From JAKFEW01 sp036675505 (lineage in GTDB: Bacteria > Cyanobacteriota > Sericytochromatia > S15B-MN24 > JAQBPE01): 64,000 bases of DNA. The stretch spans positions 10,161 through 74,160 of the forward strand of contig JAKFEW010000052.1 in the NCBI GenBank assembly GCA_036675505.1, written 5' to 3'. Of this stretch, positions 50,725 through 59,928 are shown in pieces; position 1 is the stretch's first letter, and each line of letters begins with the position of its first letter. The position numbers were made by a program, and so were the translations under genes. The notes beneath the pieces are model-generated. The model did no database searches. It was not told where the DNA came from and was given only the letters and a program-made list of their open reading frames with translations.

Positions 50725-52650
50725 ATGTATAGAGTGAGAGACCTACCCGTGCGCCTTGTGCGATCCAAGCTCGCCACGCTCGTCCTGGCTGCCTCGCTGG
50801 CGGCCTGCGACGCGCGCGCCATGCCAGGGCCCGCCGCGCCCGACGCGCACCGGCCGCCAGGCTCGGCGCCGGCGATCGCCGCCGCCACCTTGACCCTCAG
50901 GCTCGGTGCGCCCCAGGGTCGCCGCCTGCAGGCCGTCGCCACGACGAGCAAGCTGCGCCTCACGTTCCAGGCGTCGGATCTCCCCACGCCGGTCACGCGC
51001 GACGTGGACCTCGATGCCCAGGGCACAGGGGTCGCCAAGGACGTGCCGCTGGGGGAGCGGCGCGTCGTCACGGTCCGCTACCTCGGCGGCGACGGCAAGG
51101 AAGTCGACGGCCTCCATTACCGCGTCGTCGTGGACATCCGGCCCGGCCCCAACCAGGCCAAGCTGAATGACCTCTCGACCGCCTACGGCGACGTCTACGC
51201 CTACATGTTGGAGAAGTTCCCCGAGGCCGCCGAGGCGGCCGACCTGTTCAACATCCAGAGCGTGGTGGACAGCACGATCACCACGCAGAACGCGGCCTCG
51301 CCGCGCCTGCTCGACGCCGCGGCGATCGCCACCGTGATGAAGGACGCCACCGGCAAGAACCTCCCGGCGCCGAAGCCGGAATGGGTCGCCAAGCCCGGCT
51401 ACCTCACGATCGGCTTCCTCGACTTCGCGCCGAACGTGCCCGTGCGCGTCTCGGTCAACGACGCGATCTCGGCGTCGGTCGTCTCCACCCGCGGCGAGCC
51501 CGTGCTGGTGGGCCCGCTCGCGCCGCGCTCCGAACCCTACAAGATCACGATCACGCCGATCGTCGAGGGCGAGACCGACCTGATCCCCCAGACCTTCGAC
51601 ACCACGGTCAGCCAGGATCGCCCGCTATCCAAGTTCCCGTCGATCTTCTTCTCCACCGCAACGCCCGGCGAGCCGATGCCCGTGCGCCTGGGCGGCGGCT
51701 CGGGCGTGGCGACGGGCGACACCATGTGGGTGCTGGGTGGCCTGGTCCAGCCGACCAGCGACCCGCCCGGCATCGTCGAAACGCCGCGGGTCGCGGCGGC
51801 GGAGACGGCCTTCACCTTCTCGCGGGCCGCCAAGTGGAAAACGGCCAACGCCCTGCCGGCCACCTACCCCCAGTTCGGCGGGGCGGTGGCGCTCGACGGC
51901 GCCAAGGTTTACACCTTCGGCGGGATCCGCGGGGGCCTGGGGATGGACGAGGTCCACGTGCTCGACACCACCGGCAGCGCCAAAGCCCAGGTAGCGAGCG
52001 CGCCGATGACGATCTCGCCGGCGCGGTACCCGCGGAGCGCGACGGTCCACCTGTCGCTCGCCTCGGCCGCGAAGCTCGGCGACAAGATCTTCGTCGCGGG
52101 CGGCTTCACCAACATCGCCAACCGCCCCGATCTGCCCTTCGAGCTTTTCACCGAGCTGCTCGCCTTCGACCCGGCCGCCGGCACCTTCGAGCAGCTGCCG
52201 CCGGAGGGCCTCGGCGAGGAAGGGGCCCGGGCCGGGATGGCGGGCGCCGTGGTCGGCACGCAGTGGGTGCTGGCCGGGGGCTACCAGGCGGCCGAGGAGC
52301 CGCTCGGCATGGTCTCGCGCTTCGATGGCGGCAGCTGGACCAACGGCGCGTTGATGCCCACGCCACGTGCGTATGCGGCGGCGGTCGCGCTCGGCGGCAA
52401 GCTCTGGGTGATCGGCGGCGAGGAGCGCAAGGGCCAGGCGAGCCGCGCGGTCGAGGTGTACGACCCGGCGACCGACGTCTGGACGAAGCGGGCGCCGCTC
52501 AAGACGCCCCGCGCGTACCCCGCGGTCGCTGTCGTCAAGGACGCCGCGGGCAAGGACAAGATTGTGGTGGCGGGCGGCGTGAGCGGCATCCACCCGGACG
52601 AGCTGGCCCTCCCGATCCCGGCGGACAAGGTCGAGGAGCTGACCCCATGA
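50725..52650 (+). CDS. Kelch-repeat lipoprotein (first of pair)
   Basis: The 641-residue protein has a lipobox LAAC (Cys28), a beta-rich N-terminal region to about residue 330, and a C-terminal Kelch propeller with repeats such as VYTFGGIRGGLGMDEVHVLDT, IFVAGGFTNIANR, WVLAGGYQAAEEPLGMVSRFDGGSW and LWVIGGEERKGQASRAVEVYDPATDVW. It may bind proteins or glycans on the surface. The start is uncertain (ATG 50725 chosen; GTG 50716 and 50734 are in frame). Its stop overlaps the next start as ATGA, beginning a three-gene operon with a second Kelch lipoprotein and a subtilase. Confidence 0.78.
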   Translation: MYRVRDLPVRLVRSKLATLVLAASLAACDARAMPGPAAPDAHRPPGSAPAIAAATLTLRLGAPQGRRLQAVATTSKLRLTFQASDLPTPVTRDVDLDAQGTGVAKDVPLGERRVVTVRYLGGDGKEVDGLHYRVVVDIRPGPNQAKLNDLSTAYGDVYAYMLEKFPEAAEAADLFNIQSVVDSTITTQNAASPRLLDAAAIATVMKDATGKNLPAPKPEWVAKPGYLTIGFLDFAPNVPVRVSVNDAISASVVSTRGEPVLVGPLAPRSEPYKITITPIVEGETDLIPQTFDTTVSQDRPLSKFPSIFFSTATPGEPMPVRLGGGSGVATGDTMWVLGGLVQPTSDPPGIVETPRVAAAETAFTFSRAAKWKTANALPATYPQFGGAVALDGAKVYTFGGIRGGLGMDEVHVLDTTGSAKAQVASAPMTISPARYPRSATVHLSLASAAKLGDKIFVAGGFTNIANRPDLPFELFTELLAFDPAAGTFEQLPPEGLGEEGARAGMAGAVVGTQWVLAGGYQAAEEPLGMVSRFDGGSWTNGALMPTPRAYAAAVALGGKLWVIGGEERKGQASRAVEVYDPATDVWTKRAPLKTPRAYPAVAVVKDAAGKDKIVVAGGVSGIHPDELALPIPADKVEELTP

Positions 52651-53909
52651 GGCGCATCACGCTGGCCGCCTTGATCGCAGCAGCGCTGTTGAGCTGCCAG
52701 AACCCCAACCAGCCCAAGGACCAGGGCGACGGGGAGCAGCGCGCCGGCGGCAAGAGCCGGGCCTCGGGCAACGCGAAGCCTGCGGCGACGCGCACGCCCC
52801 TGGTCCCTGGGACGAAGCCGAGCGGCGGCTCGACGGGCACGGGCGGCACCGGCGGCAGCGGCGGCGATCCGACGGCGGAGCCCACCTTGATCCCGGCCAC
52901 CGGCGCGCCCTTCCCGGACTCCTCGGCGCCGGCCGATCTGGCGCTGACTTTCGAGGGCATCTCGGGCACCTGGGCGATCCGCCCCTACCTCAACCGGGCG
53001 CGGGCCGGCGTGGTGGCGGGCTCCCTCAAGGACCGCCTGATCGTGGCCGAGGGCGAGCACCGCCCGTCGTTCGAGTACCTCCAGGTCGGCACGGCCACCT
53101 GGATCCTCGACGACGCCTACGACGGCGAGCTGGGCGCCACCGGCGAGAGCCGCGTGTTGCACCAGGGCGTCAGCCTGGCGACCGGCGGCGTGGCGGGAGA
53201 CACCGAGCTCTGGACCGCGGGCGGCCTCGCCGGCGCCCTGGCGCCGGACGGCACGACCGGCCAGACGGGCTTCGCGCTCTACCGCGACACCGGCTTCGCG
53301 ACGGCCCGCAAGCCCGAGGAGGGCCAGTTCAACCTCGGCAAGGGGCGCTACGCCGCGGCGGGCGGGGTCGTGGGCACCGACCTGGTGGTGGCCGGCGGGA
53401 TCGCGAAGCCCGGCGTGATCGCGAGCGAGGTCGAGGTCGTGAACCTGACCAAGCTGGTCGACGGCAAGCGCGCGGGCGCGGCGATGCCGGTGCCGGTCGC
53501 GGGGGCCGCCACGGCGATGCTCGACGGCAAGCTCTACGTGATCGGCGGCTACACCTTCAACCTGGGCAAGGCCTCGCCTGTCACGCACGTCCAGGTGTAC
53601 GACGTGGCGGCGAACAAGTGGGAGAAGGACGGCCCGGTGCCCGCCCTGCCGGCTGCGGTCCATGGGGCCGCCGCAGCGGTCCTGAACGGCACGCTCTACC
53701 TCATCGGCGGCTATGACGCCGGCGGCAAGCCGACGGGCACGATGCGCCAGTTTTCGCTGATCGCGGGCAGCACCTGGGACGCCGGCCCGGCCATGCCGAC
53801 GCCGCGCGCGCTGCATGCGCTCGTGGCGCACCAGGGTGAGCTCTGGGCGATCGGCGGCGTCGGCACCGGCAAGGGAGCATTGCAGACCGTGGAGAGCTAC
53901 CGGCCATGA
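52647..53909 (+). CDS. Kelch-repeat lipoprotein (second of pair)
   Basis: The 420-residue protein has a lipobox LLSC (Cys17), a Gly/Thr-rich linker (GSTGTGGTGGSGGDPT) and a Kelch propeller from about residue 115 (LWTAGGLAGALAPDG, LVVAGGIAKPGVIASEVEVVN, LYVIGGYTFNLGK, LYLIGGYDAGGKPTGTMRQF, LWAIGGVGTGKGALQTVESY). It is a diverged companion of the upstream Kelch lipoprotein. It is coupled by ATGA overlaps to both neighbours, suggesting that the two propellers and the subtilase act together at the surface. Confidence 0.82.
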   Translation: MRRITLAALIAAALLSCQNPNQPKDQGDGEQRAGGKSRASGNAKPAATRTPLVPGTKPSGGSTGTGGTGGSGGDPTAEPTLIPATGAPFPDSSAPADLALTFEGISGTWAIRPYLNRARAGVVAGSLKDRLIVAEGEHRPSFEYLQVGTATWILDDAYDGELGATGESRVLHQGVSLATGGVAGDTELWTAGGLAGALAPDGTTGQTGFALYRDTGFATARKPEEGQFNLGKGRYAAAGGVVGTDLVVAGGIAKPGVIASEVEVVNLTKLVDGKRAGAAMPVPVAGAATAMLDGKLYVIGGYTFNLGKASPVTHVQVYDVAANKWEKDGPVPALPAAVHGAAAAVLNGTLYLIGGYDAGGKPTGTMRQFSLIAGSTWDAGPAMPTPRALHALVAHQGELWAIGGVGTGKGALQTVESYRP

Positions 53910-55444
53910 ACGTGCGACGGCATCGGTTCCTTCCGGCCTGGGTGGCCATCGCCACGCTCGCCGGTTGCGCCCCGGCGGCGCTCGCCCCGGCGGTGCCGGC
54001 CTGGACCACGGGCGATCCGCCGGCCGCGCCGGGAGCCCCGGGCGCTGCACCCGCGAGCTTCCAGCCGCCGGCCTTCGCCATCGCGCCTGACTCGGCGCGC
54101 GCCCTCGTTCCGCCGCCCGCGAGCCAGCCGGATCGGGCGCGCGACGAGCTGGTGCTGAGCCTCGAGCCTGGCGTGCGCCCGGCGGCCGTGATGGCGCTGC
54201 CCGCGCTGGCCGGGGCGAAACTGCTGCGCGACCTCGATTTCGATGGCCAGCACGTCCTGACCGTGCGCCTGAGCGATCCTGCCCAGCTCGGCGAGGCCCG
54301 CGCGGTGCTCGCGGCCTGGCCTGCCGTGCGGCATGTAGCCTTCAACTCCTTCGCCAGGCCCCACGCGGCCCCCAGCGATCCGCGCTACGGCGACCAGTGG
54401 GCCCACCAGCCCGAGTTCGCGAACACCGAAGGCGCCTGGGCGAAGATCGGCACGCTCGATCAGTCCAAGGTGATCGTCGCGATCATCGACTCAGGCTGCG
54501 ATTTCACCCACGAGGAGTTCAAGGTCTCGGCCGTGGGCGATCGCCTGATGGGCGCGCGCAACGTCACCCCGAAGCCCGACGCGGTGGAGGGCACCGAGGA
54601 GGAGTGGGCCGGCAACCTGACCGACGACCTCGGGCACGGCACGCTCACCTGCGGGATCATCGGGGCGACCGGCAACAACGGCAAGGGCGGCGCGGGCGTG
54701 GCCTGGGGCGTGAAGCTGATGCCGCTCAAGGCCGACAGCTTCGCCGACGACGGCACCACCACGTTCCGCCTGGCCGACGTGGTCGCCGGCATCAAGTACG
54801 CGGCCACCTACGAAGATGCGGGCGGCGCGCGGGTGCGCGTCATCAACATGAGCCTGGGCGAGAACACCGCGCGCGTGAACCCGCTCTACTACGACGCGAT
54901 CCAGTATGCGCGCCGCAAGGGCGTGCTCGTGGTCGTCTCGACCGGCAACGCGGGCTCGCCGGTGGTCGGCTCGCCCGCGAACGCGCCCGGCGCCCTCGCG
55001 GTCGGCTCGACGAGCCGATACCTGGGCTTCGAGTTCGTGTCGCACTTCTCGAACTACGGCCCGCGCCTGGACCTCGTGGCGCCCGGCGGCGGCATCTTCG
55101 CGCCGATCCCCACCACCTCGAACCAGCTGGGCGGCCGGGGCGACCCGCCGCTCACGACGTACGCCTTCGCCTCGGGCACCTCCGAGGCGGCGCCCTACGT
55201 CTCGGGCGTGGCGGCGCTGGTCTTCGCGAAGTACGACCCGGGCAACGCCTCGCTCGCGTCGCCGCAGGACGCCATGACGATGGTCGACAAGGTGCGCGCC
55301 CACCTCGCGCGGTCCGTGGACGATTTCGGCACGCCGGGCTGGGATCCGAGCTGGGGCTATGGCCGCATCAACGCGGAGAAGGCCGTGAGCGCGCCGGCGC
55401 TGCTCGAGAAGGACCCGACCGACCCCCACCAGGCGCCTTCCTGA
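53906..55444 (+). CDS. Subtilisin-like serine protease lipoprotein (S8 family)
   Basis: The 512-residue protein has a lipobox LAGC (Cys21), an inhibitor-like propeptide region, and an intact S8 triad: Asp195 in VAIIDSGCDFTH, His244 in LGHGTLTCGI and Ser426 in ASGTSEAAPYVSG. The oxyanion Asn is in VVVSTGNAGSPV. The usual GTSMAAP is GTSEAAP, a mild change next to the nucleophile. It should cleave proteins at the cell surface. It is the last gene of the Kelch-Kelch-subtilase operon, and converges with the next gene after five bases. Confidence 0.88.
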   Translation: MNVRRHRFLPAWVAIATLAGCAPAALAPAVPAWTTGDPPAAPGAPGAAPASFQPPAFAIAPDSARALVPPPASQPDRARDELVLSLEPGVRPAAVMALPALAGAKLLRDLDFDGQHVLTVRLSDPAQLGEARAVLAAWPAVRHVAFNSFARPHAAPSDPRYGDQWAHQPEFANTEGAWAKIGTLDQSKVIVAIIDSGCDFTHEEFKVSAVGDRLMGARNVTPKPDAVEGTEEEWAGNLTDDLGHGTLTCGIIGATGNNGKGGAGVAWGVKLMPLKADSFADDGTTTFRLADVVAGIKYAATYEDAGGARVRVINMSLGENTARVNPLYYDAIQYARRKGVLVVVSTGNAGSPVVGSPANAPGALAVGSTSRYLGFEFVSHFSNYGPRLDLVAPGGGIFAPIPTTSNQLGGRGDPPLTTYAFASGTSEAAPYVSGVAALVFAKYDPGNASLASPQDAMTMVDKVRAHLARSVDDFGTPGWDPSWGYGRINAEKAVSAPALLEKDPTDPHQAPS

Positions 55445-55449
55445 GCGTA

Positions 55450-55977
55450 TTACTGGCCGATCAGCTTGATCAGCTCGTCGCAGTTCTCGAGCTTTTCGTT
55501 CATCGTCCACCGGGTGCGCGTGCGCGTGTCGAAGCTCTCGAGCTTCGTGTCCTGCGCGGTCGCCGTCATCTTGCGGTCTTCGCCCTCGCCGTCGACCTTC
55601 CAGTTGGTCTTCGTCAGCGTCTCGGCGCCCGTGACCTCGGTCTTCTGGCCCACGATCTTCGCGCTGGCGGTCGGCGCCGCGGCGCGGACGGGCAGCGTCT
55701 TCATGCCGAGCGGCACCACCGCCGAGCCGCGCACGAACTCGTCGTAGCCCATGCCGCCGCCCTTGGCCGAGACGGCCTTCCAGTTGGTGCGGGACTCGGT
55801 GTCCATGCCGACGACCTTGCTCTTCTGCGCGGTCGCCTGGGCGGCGCCGTCCGCGCCGACCTCCCAGTGGGTCGCCGTTTCGGTGTCCGCGCCCGTCACC
55901 CGGGTGGCCTGCTTGGTCGCCACGAAGGTCTGAACCAGGGTGCGGAAGAAGGGGCTGGGGATCGTGGGGTCGGCCAT
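55450..55977 (-). CDS. Small protein with four Trp-containing repeats
   Basis: The 175-residue protein has no signal peptide. It contains four spaced copies of a short motif with a Thr-rich core and a Trp, TGADTETATHWEV, VGMDTESRTNWKA, TGAETLTKTNWKV and ESFDTRTRTRWTM, about 30-55 residues apart. These look like repeated beta strands. I recognise no family. The ATG 55977 has GAGAGGTGA upstream, ruling out a longer in-frame start 129 bases earlier. Confidence 0.6.
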   Translation of the reverse strand: MADPTIPSPFFRTLVQTFVATKQATRVTGADTETATHWEVGADGAAQATAQKSKVVGMDTESRTNWKAVSAKGGGMGYDEFVRGSAVVPLGMKTLPVRAAAPTASAKIVGQKTEVTGAETLTKTNWKVDGEGEDRKMTATAQDTKLESFDTRTRTRWTMNEKLENCDELIKLIGQ

Positions 55978-56114
55978 GGGGGTCACCTCTCGGATTTTTC
56001 GGCAGAGCGCCGGGGGCGGTAAGGTGGTTTTCGCCCGCGGCACGCCAGATTCGGTTATCCGATTGTTAAGCCCAGGTAATTGATCGTTGAATAAATGAGA
56101 TGTCAATCAGCCCG

Positions 56115-57803
56115 TCAGAGCACCGCGATGGGCGTGCGATCGTCGGCCTGGCGCTCGCTGACGGTGTTCCCGGCCGGATCGCCGATGCGGGCCCGCACCT
56201 TGAGGTGGCTGAGCGCGGGGTCGAAGAAGTCGGGGCGATCGAGCACCAGCAGGATCACCCGGCGCGGATCGAACGGGTCGACCTCGATCATCACCGAGCC
56301 CGCGGCCGCGCCTGTGCGGTTCGGCACGAAGGCCGCCGTGGCGAAGCGCAGCTCGGTGTTGCGCAGATCGCTCGCGGCGAGCGTGGGCATCGTTCGCGGG
56401 TCGACGATCGTGGGGCGGTCGCCGTCGAGCGTGACGTCCTCCACCTTCGCAGCCTTGGTCGAGACCGCGAAGGTGTAGTTCGCGAGGTCGTCGCCGTCGT
56501 CGCCGAGGCGCGGGTGGACGAAGCCGCCGGTCGAGCCGTCGTAGGCCGCGAGCGGCTCCGCGAACCGCAGCTCGATCCGGGTGTCGTCGCCCTGGGGGCC
56601 GGCCACCACGCCGAGCAACTCGGGCGCGTCGACGTCGCGCCAGGTCGAGAAGCGCACCACGTTCAGGTGCGTGGCGGCCCAGGCGGCCTCGTCGCTTCCG
56701 TCGGCCAGGCCGTCGATGTCGCGGAGCGCCAGGTGATCCGCGACGAAGACCGACAGGAGCAGGTCGCCGCGCGCCGGGTAGCGCGTGAGCTTGCCCGTGT
56801 GATCGGTGCCGAGCTGCTCGCCGTCCGTGTCGCGGATGCGCTGGTCCTCGCCGCCCGAGACCAGCGCCAGCTGGTAGACCGTCTCGTCGTCGGAGGCCAC
56901 GAGCAACGGGCCACCGAAATGGAACGTGACCGCCTGGCCGCTCGCGCTCCAGGTGAAGGTCGCGCGCGTGTCCGGGTCGTCACGGAAGATGCTGCCCTTG
57001 CGCACGGCGTAGGGCGCCACGCCCGCGACGCCGTCGATCGCCTTCGCGAGCGGGAAGTCGTCGTCCTCGAGGTCCGCGAGATCGGTCGTCGAGCCGGCGA
57101 CGCCGCCGTTCGCGACGTCGTTGGCGGGCAGGATGCGGAACGCGGCCTCGAACCGCCGCTGGTCTTCGGCCCCGAGCGGCTCGCTCAGGTGCAGCCGGTA
57201 GGTGCCGGCGCCGGTCTCGACGTTCTCCGCGCCGTCCGCGGGCTCGGTGCGGACGATCTCGGGGAAGGGCGCGAGGAAGTGGGCCGCGCCGTCGCGCCGG
57301 TCGCCGCGCGGCGCGCCGAAGTTCACCTCGTGGCGATCGCTGGCCTGGCCCTGGAAGGTCGCGACCCGCCGGCGCGTGGTCCAGCCCGTGCGCTGCGCGA
57401 CCACCTCGACGTTGACGCCCTCCGGCACGCCGTTCAGCACGAACGAGCCGCCGTCGGTCGACACCTCGCGGTAGTAGGGCGCCGCCGCGTCGAGCGAGCG
57501 GGCGACGACGGTCGCGTCGTCGACGGTCGCGCCCTGGTGGTCGTAGACGTAGCCGGACACCACGACCTGCCTGCCGGTGTAGCCGATCGGGCTGGGCGAG
57601 GGCGTCGACGGCGGGGCGGGCGGCCGCGAGTGGGTCAGCGTCGGCACGGGGCTGGGCCTGCCGGCGGGCGCCTTCGTGGCCGTGGGCCTGGTCCGCACGG
57701 GGCGGATCGTGACCTCGGCGGCGGTGTCGGGCAGCCGGCCGCAGGCCGGGAGGAGCAGCGCGGCGATCAGCAGCGTCGCGAGGGATGCGCGGATGGGTAG
57801 CAT
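56115..57803 (-). CDS. Lipoprotein with carboxypeptidase-regulatory and SbsA Ig-like domains
   Basis: The 562-residue protein has a lipobox LPAC (Cys21), a Pro/Thr/Ser-rich linker, a carboxypeptidase-regulatory-like domain near residues 78-145 (VVVSGYVYDHQGATVDDATVVARS), and an Ig-like Big_5/SbsA domain beginning EIVRTEPADGAENVETGAGTYRLHLSEPL. Further beta-sandwich segments run to the end (IELRFAEPLAAYDG, ILLVLDRPDFFDP). It is a typical multi-domain envelope lipoprotein and may be structural. AGGAGG precedes the ATG. Confidence 0.76.
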   Translation of the reverse strand: MLPIRASLATLLIAALLLPACGRLPDTAAEVTIRPVRTRPTATKAPAGRPSPVPTLTHSRPPAPPSTPSPSPIGYTGRQVVVSGYVYDHQGATVDDATVVARSLDAAAPYYREVSTDGGSFVLNGVPEGVNVEVVAQRTGWTTRRRVATFQGQASDRHEVNFGAPRGDRRDGAAHFLAPFPEIVRTEPADGAENVETGAGTYRLHLSEPLGAEDQRRFEAAFRILPANDVANGGVAGSTTDLADLEDDDFPLAKAIDGVAGVAPYAVRKGSIFRDDPDTRATFTWSASGQAVTFHFGGPLLVASDDETVYQLALVSGGEDQRIRDTDGEQLGTDHTGKLTRYPARGDLLLSVFVADHLALRDIDGLADGSDEAAWAATHLNVVRFSTWRDVDAPELLGVVAGPQGDDTRIELRFAEPLAAYDGSTGGFVHPRLGDDGDDLANYTFAVSTKAAKVEDVTLDGDRPTIVDPRTMPTLAASDLRNTELRFATAAFVPNRTGAAAGSVMIEVDPFDPRRVILLVLDRPDFFDPALSHLKVRARIGDPAGNTVSERQADDRTPIAVL

Positions 57804-57897
57804 GGCGGGCCTCCTGACGGACCGGCCGGCCTCGCGGCCTGGCAGCCTGGTCCGCTACCAGCGTAGAGCCGCCCGCACAGACCCGCCTCCGTGCCCG

Positions 57898-58281
57898 CTA
57901 CCGAGTCGTGATCCCGCCGGTGAGGACCTCGTCGATGGCGTCGAGCAGCTCGTCTTTTCGGTACGGCTTCGAGACGACGGCGTCGACGCCGGCCGCGATC
58001 AGCTTCTCGGTGTCGCGCCGGCCGCTCACCGCCGTCACGGCGATCAGCGGCAAGCCGCCGTACTTCTTGGTCTCGCGCAGCGTGAGCGCCACCTCGATGC
58101 CATCCATCTCAGGCATCAGCACGTCGAGGAGCATCAGGTCGAAGCGCTCCTTGTCGAGCAGGCGGCGCAGGACGTCGAGCCCGTTGGCGGCGAGGCGCAC
58201 GGTATGGCCCGCCGAGGCGCAGATGACGCTCGCGACCTCGGCGTTGGCGGCGTTGTCCTCGACGATCAGGATGTGGGCCAT
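57898..58281 (-). CDS. Single-domain response regulator (receiver only)
   Basis: The 127-residue protein is a stand-alone receiver domain with ILIVEDNAANAEV, LMLLDVLMPEMDG (phosphorylated Asp), AVTAVSG and VSKPYRKDEL (conserved Lys). No output domain or kinase is nearby, so it may relay a phosphoryl group or bind a partner protein. I use ATG 58281 since the domain begins there. A TAGCAT box (58290-58295) lies eight bases upstream, so the mRNA is leaderless or nearly so, although GGAG also overlaps this spacer. Confidence 0.85.
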   Translation of the reverse strand: MAHILIVEDNAANAEVASVICASAGHTVRLAANGLDVLRRLLDKERFDLMLLDVLMPEMDGIEVALTLRETKKYGGLPLIAVTAVSGRRDTEKLIAAGVDAVVSKPYRKDELLDAIDEVLTGGITTR

Positions 58282-58442
58282 CGCGCTCCATGCTAGCACG
58301 GGGCTCCGACCACCGAAGGTGAAGCCACATTTACCTTGCCTTAAATACATCTTAAAGTTAAGATGGTTGCTTTCAGGTTTCCTCCCGCGACGACGGCCGG
58401 GTCCGCGACGGTGTTTCGGACCAAATAGGAGGGCTCCCGCCC

Positions 58443-59615
58443 ATGAAGAAGGTCCTCACCTGCGCGATGCTGGCCCTCCTGGCCGGCTGCACCGCTCCCG
58501 CCCATCCCTGGGCTCCGCGGCATCAGCCCATCCGTGGGCAAGCTGGCTCGCTCCCACGCCTCGCGCAGGCGCCCCAGGCGGGTGGGCTGGAAGCGGCGGG
58601 CGCGCGCACGCGCAGCCTGCTGGTGATGCCCGAGGCCGGCGTCGACCCTCTGCTCGCCGCGATTCGAGGCGCGAAGACCTCGATCCGCGTGCACATGTAC
58701 CTGTTCATGACCTCGAACGTGGGCGGGCAGCTGATCGCGGCGCTCGCCGAGCGCGCGAAGGCGGGCGTGGACGTGCGCATCATCCTCGACGGCGCGCCCT
58801 TCACGGCGCCCATACCGCCCGCGTGCCAGCCGCCCGCGAACCCGGTCAGCAACAACAAGCCGGCCTTCGACGCGCTGCAGGCCGCGGGCGTGAACGTGAA
58901 GTGGTCGGACCCGAAGTTCCGCTTCACGCATCAGAAGTCGATGGTGATCGACGGCCAGGCCGCCTGGGTCATGACCACGAACCTCACGAACTCGGCCTTC
59001 AAGTCGAACCGCGAGTACATCGTGGTCGACCGCGACAAGTCGGACGTGGCCGAGATCGCGCAGCTCTTCGAGGCCGACTGGACCGGCGCCGCCTTCACGC
59101 CGCGCGATCCGGACCTGGTCGTGAGCCCCAACAACTCGCGGGCGCAGATCCTCAAGCTGATCGACTCGGCGACGCGCACGCTGGTCGTTCAGGTCGAGTT
59201 CATGGGCGACCCGGAGGTCGCGGCCCACCTGGGCGCGCGCGTGAAGGCGGGCGTCGACGTGACGGTCATGCTCGCGCACGCCGAGAAGTCGGTCTGCTCC
59301 GACTGGGACGTGGTGGCCAACGAGACCAAGCAGCTCAAGGCGGCCGGCGTCACGAAGTTCGCGTTCATCAAGAAGGTGAAGCTGCATGCCAAGGCCGTGC
59401 TGGCCGACGGCGCGCGCGGCTTCGTGGGCTCCGAGAACTTCACCTCGAACTCGCTGAACAACAACCGCGAGCTCGGTCTGCTGCTGCGCGATCGGGCGAT
59501 TCTCGGCGAGCTCGGCGCGGTGATGGCGCGCGACTGGGCCGAGCGCGAGGCCCAGGGCCCGGGCAACGCGACCGACCTGGCCGAAGGCGGCCTCGCCGCC
59601 GCGTTCGGTCTGTAG
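58443..59615 (+). CDS. Phospholipase D-family lipoprotein
   Basis: The 390-residue protein has a lipobox LAGC (Cys16) and two HKD motifs, HQKSMVID near residue 163 and HAKAVLAD near residue 315 (followed by GFVGSENFTSNSL), with the typical PLD_2-type spacing. The enzyme likely cleaves phosphodiesters in lipids or nucleic acids at the envelope, like cardiolipin synthase or Nuc-type relatives. AGGAGG precedes the ATG. The intergenic region before it is rich in CTTAA strings. Confidence 0.88.
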   Translation: MKKVLTCAMLALLAGCTAPAHPWAPRHQPIRGQAGSLPRLAQAPQAGGLEAAGARTRSLLVMPEAGVDPLLAAIRGAKTSIRVHMYLFMTSNVGGQLIAALAERAKAGVDVRIILDGAPFTAPIPPACQPPANPVSNNKPAFDALQAAGVNVKWSDPKFRFTHQKSMVIDGQAAWVMTTNLTNSAFKSNREYIVVDRDKSDVAEIAQLFEADWTGAAFTPRDPDLVVSPNNSRAQILKLIDSATRTLVVQVEFMGDPEVAAHLGARVKAGVDVTVMLAHAEKSVCSDWDVVANETKQLKAAGVTKFAFIKKVKLHAKAVLADGARGFVGSENFTSNSLNNNRELGLLLRDRAILGELGAVMARDWAEREAQGPGNATDLAEGGLAAAFGL

Positions 59616-59652
59616 GCTCGCGGGGAAAGAGACCTCCGTTAGGAGGTGCGCC

Positions 59653-59919
59653 ATGACCGACGAGACTCAGACCCCCGAGGCCGAAGCGATCGAAGAGGCC
59701 GCGCCCGTCGAGGAAGGCCCTGCCAAGATCCGCATAGGCCCCGTGCGCATGTACACCGAGTGCACGCTCAAGCTCGGCGGCTGCAAGTCGCTGACCATGG
59801 GCATGGGCAACTCGTTCCCGGTGGACTACGCCCACAAGAACTTGCAGAAGCCGATCGCGATGGCCTGCTCGAGCTGCCTCCAGAAGATGCAGCGCGACGG
59901 CAAATGGATCATTCCGTAG
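59653..59919 (+). CDS. Small cysteine-containing protein
   Basis: The 88-residue protein has an acidic N-terminus (TPEAEAIEEAAPVEEGP) and two Cys pairs, ECTLKLGGCKS (Cys-X6-Cys) and ACSSCLQ (Cys-X2-Cys), that could bind zinc or form a disulphide pair. No signal peptide. I recognise no family. TAGGAGGT lies six bases before the ATG. It follows the phospholipase gene by 37 bases on the same strand and converges on the aminotransferase gene. Confidence 0.55.
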   Translation: MTDETQTPEAEAIEEAAPVEEGPAKIRIGPVRMYTECTLKLGGCKSLTMGMGNSFPVDYAHKNLQKPIAMACSSCLQKMQRDGKWIIP

Positions 59920-59928
59920 CCAGGCCGA

